Origin: Pseudomonadota bacterium
Lineage (GTDB): Bacteria; Pseudomonadota; Alphaproteobacteria; UBA8366; JADFVY01
Reading direction: 5' to 3'
Length of the DNA: 7,703 nucleotides
Assembly: GCA_030671915.1 (NCBI GenBank)
Contig: DAOVHN010000103.1
Span: 1 to 7,703, forward strand
Below, in pieces: positions 5,481 through 7,703 of the stretch (the stretch's first letter is position 1; every line of letters starts with the position of its first letter). Made by a program: the position numbers and the translations under genes. The notes under the pieces were generated by a model. That model had not been told where the DNA came from, made no database searches, and was given only the letters and a program-made list of their open reading frames with translations.

Positions 5481-7583
5481 CTAGTGCGCCAGGGCCACCA
5501 GCAGCAGCAGCGCGACGATATTGGTGATCTTGATCATCGGGTTGATGGCGGGGCCGGCGGTGTCCTTGTAAGGGTCACCCACCGTATCGCCGGTCACCGC
5601 GGCATGATGGGCGTCGGAGCCCTTGCCGCCGTGATGGCCGTCCTCGATATACTTCTTGGCGTTGTCCCAGGCGCCGCCGCCGGCGGTCATGGAGATCGCC
5701 AGGAACAGGCCGGTAACGATCACGCCCAGCAGCATCGCGCCCAGCGCCGCGAAGGCCGCCGACTTGTCGGCGACGCCCCAGATCACGCCGTAAAGCACGA
5801 TCGGCGCCAGCACCGGCAACAGCGAGGGCACGACCATCTCCTTGATCGCGGCCGCCGTCAGCAGATCCACGGCCCGGCTGTAATCCGGCTTGGCGGTGCC
5901 TTCCATGATGCCGGGGATTTCCTTGAACTGGCGGCGCACCTCGATGACCACGGAACCCGCGGCCCGGCCCACCGCCGTCATGCCCATTGCCGCGAACAGG
6001 TAGGGCAGCATGCCGCCGACGAACAGCCCGACCACCACATAGGGGTTGGACAGCGAGAAGTCGATGGACACGCCCTGGAAGAACGAGAACTCATGCGAAT
6101 TGGCGATGAAGTATTTCAGGTCCTGGGTATAGGCCGCGAACAGCACCAGCGCGCCAAGGCCCGCCGAACCGATGGCATAGCCCTTGGTCACCGCCTTGGT
6201 GGTGTTGCCGACCGCATCCAGCGCATCCGTCGTCTTGCGGACGCTTTCCTCCATGTCGGCCATTTCGGCGATGCCGCCGGCATTGTCGGTCACCGGGCCA
6301 TAGGCGTCCAGCGCCACCACCATGCCGGCCAGCGCCAGCATCGCGGTCACCGTGATGGCGATGCCGAACAGGCCCGCCAGCATATAGGTCACGATGATCG
6401 CCGCGCAGATGATCAGCGCGGGAATGGCGGTCGCCTCCATCGAGATCGCCAGGCCCTGGATCACATTGGTGCCATGGCCGGTCGTCGAGGCCTGGGCGAT
6501 GCTGCGCACCGGGCGGTATTCCGTGCTGGTATAATACTCGGTCACCCAGATCAGCAGGCCGGTGGTCACAAGGCCCGTGAGCGCGCTCCAGAACAGATCG
6601 AGGCTGGTGAAGCTGACGCCGGCGGCCGTGTATTCGACATTCAGGCCGCCAAGCACCTGCCAGGTCACGCCGTAGATGAACAGCGCCGACAGCACCGCGG
6701 ATGCGATGAAGCCCTTGTAGAGAGCGCCCATGATGCTCTGGCTGCCGCCGAGCTTGACGAAGAACGTGCCGGCCACGGATGCGATGATGCTGACGCCGCC
6801 GATGGCCAGCGGATAGAGCATCAGGGACGACATGTTGTCCGTGCCCATGAAGAAGATGGAGGCCAGAACCATGGTGGCGACAACGGTCACCACATAGGTC
6901 TCGAACAGGTCGGCCGCCATGCCGGCGCAATCGCCGACATTATCGCCTACATTGTCGGCGATCACGGCGGGGTTGCGGGGGTCGTCCTCGGGGATGCCGG
7001 CCTCGACCTTGCCCACCAGGTCGGCGCCCACGTCGGCGCCCTTGGTGAAGATGCCGCCGCCGAGACGCGCGAAGATCGAGATCAGCGATGCGCCGAAGCC
7101 CAGGCCCACCAGCGGGTCGATCAATTCACGGCCTTCCATGCCCACGCCCTGCAGGACCGCGTAATATATGGCGACCGCCAGCAGCGCCAGGCCGGCGACC
7201 AGCATGCCGGTCACCGCGCCCGCCTTGAAGGCGATGTTGAGGCCATGCGCCAGACCCTGGCGCGCGCCTTCGGCCACGCGGACGTTGGACTGCACCGAGA
7301 TGTTCATCCCGATGAAGCCGGCCGCGCCGGAAAACACGGCGCCGATCAAAAAGCCGCCGGCCACCCAGGGCCCCAGCACGAAGAACAGAATCGCGGTCAC
7401 GACCACGCCGACGATGGCGATGGTCCTGTACTGGCGGCTCAGATAGGCGCGCGCGCCTTCCTGAACGGCCGCCGAGATTTCCTGCATGCGCTCGCTTCCC
7501 GCGCTCGCCGAAAGAATGGAACCGCGCGCCCATACGCCGTAAGCCAGCGCGAAAACACCGCAAACCATTACCAGATAAAGCAT
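5481..7583 (-). CDS. hppA: Membrane-bound proton-pumping pyrophosphatase, K+-independent type
   Basis: The 700-residue integral membrane protein couples pyrophosphate hydrolysis to ion pumping across the cytoplasmic membrane, and length is normal for the family. Many hydrophobic segments span the sequence, consistent with about 16 helices. Active-site segments are '[20 protein letters not shown]' (175-194), '[20 protein letters not shown]' (199-218) and '[20 protein letters not shown]' (665-684), rich in the Asp and Lys residues that bind Mg-pyrophosphate. In '[17 protein letters not shown]' (459-475), Lys463 and Thr466 take the places of the Ala residues found in K+-dependent enzymes, which places it in the K+-independent, proton-pumping class. 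I chose ATG 7583 because the first helix begins there; the frame is open farther upstream (GTG at 7676) but reads as unrelated sequence. No promoter or upstream gene is clear in 7584-7703. It converges on the cassette and ends at a strong terminator. Confidence 0.96.
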   Translation of the reverse strand: MLYLVMVCGVFALAYGVWARGSILSASAGSERMQEISAAVQEGARAYLSRQYRTIAIVGVVVTAILFFVLGPWVAGGFLIGAVFSGAAGFIGMNISVQSNVRVAEGARQGLAHGLNIAFKAGAVTGMLVAGLALLAVAIYYAVLQGVGMEGRELIDPLVGLGFGASLISIFARLGGGIFTKGADVGADLVGKVEAGIPEDDPRNPAVIADNVGDNVGDCAGMAADLFETYVVTVVATMVLASIFFMGTDNMSSLMLYPLAIGGVSIIASVAGTFFVKLGGSQSIMGALYKGFIASAVLSALFIYGVTWQVLGGLNVEYTAAGVSFTSLDLFWSALTGLVTTGLLIWVTEYYTSTEYRPVRSIAQASTTGHGTNVIQGLAISMEATAIPALIICAAIIVTYMLAGLFGIAITVTAMLALAGMVVALDAYGPVTDNAGGIAEMADMEESVRKTTDALDAVGNTTKAVTKGYAIGSAGLGALVLFAAYTQDLKYFIANSHEFSFFQGVSIDFSLSNPYVVVGLFVGGMLPYLFAAMGMTAVGRAAGSVVIEVRRQFKEIPGIMEGTAKPDYSRAVDLLTAAAIKEMVVPSLLPVLAPIVLYGVIWGVADKSAAFAALGAMLLGVIVTGLFLAISMTAGGGAWDNAKKYIEDGHHGGKGSDAHHAAVTGDTVGDPYKDTAGPAINPMIKITNIVALLLLVALAH

Positions 7584-7703
7584 GTCTCGATTATCCCGTT
7601 GGATTGTTGAACTGGCGGGACAGGATTCAGCCCCCCTCGATATGAAACTTCCACCGGCGAATCGGTTGTCACCCACCCCTGAGAGCGGGTCCGCCGGAAA
7701 TCG

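Noticed and set aside
5282..5527. 81-codon frame with a hydrophobic N-terminus
   Set aside because: It starts at TTG without a ribosome-binding site and reads through the hppA terminator into antisense hppA sequence.
5355..7610. 751-codon open frame on the plus strand
   Set aside because: It is antisense to hppA over its whole length, is packed with His, Gln, Arg and Asp in a way typical of reverse-frame translation of GC-rich genes, and has no recognisable domain.

Overview
The window looks like a GC-rich alphaproteobacterial chromosome, probably of a Rhodospirillales-like lineage. The evidence is a cytochrome bc1 assembly chaperone of the CBP3/UQCC1 family next to a DUF177 (YceD-like) gene, divergent from a BamE/OmlA lipoprotein gene, plus a potassium-independent type H+-pyrophosphatase. 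No taxonomic marker gene is present, so the lineage is an inference.

Layout. Positions 1-800 (minus strand) hold a two-gene unit: the bc1 chaperone gene, then after only 3 bases the DUF177 gene, which runs off the left edge. A short divergent promoter region (801-952) separates it from bamE (953-1408, plus). Positions 1409-2335 carry no gene I can support. This stretch contains several inverted repeats, including two overlapping stem-loops that cannot form together (1769-1835), and from about 2100 it becomes strikingly AT-rich. Next is a plus-strand pair, probably an operon: a glutamine-dependent asparagine synthetase homologue (2402-3886) and a 299-residue class I SAM-methyltransferase-like protein of unknown substrate (3932-4831). 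Behind it (4913-5125) lies the degraded C-terminal end of an IS6-family transposase with an amber codon and a worn terminal repeat. Positions 5126-5423 have no recognisable gene. A clear intrinsic terminator (5424-5456, minus) ends hppA (5481-7583, minus), which occupies the rest of the window.

How the parts fit. The flanking genes are housekeeping: bc1 assembly, outer-membrane assembly, and energy coupling to pyrophosphate. The asnB-methyltransferase pair sits between convergent bamE and hppA. It is bordered by an AT-rich leader on one side and IS6 debris on the other, and its base composition looks somewhat less GC-rich than hppA. The simplest reading is a small accessory cassette inserted between bamE and hppA. 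The joint role of the two enzymes is not known to me. The synthetase keeps its catalytic residues but has Met where family members normally have the Glu of the N-G-E-I-Y-N motif, which makes its true substrate worth checking. I found no CRISPR array, tRNA, rRNA or defence system.
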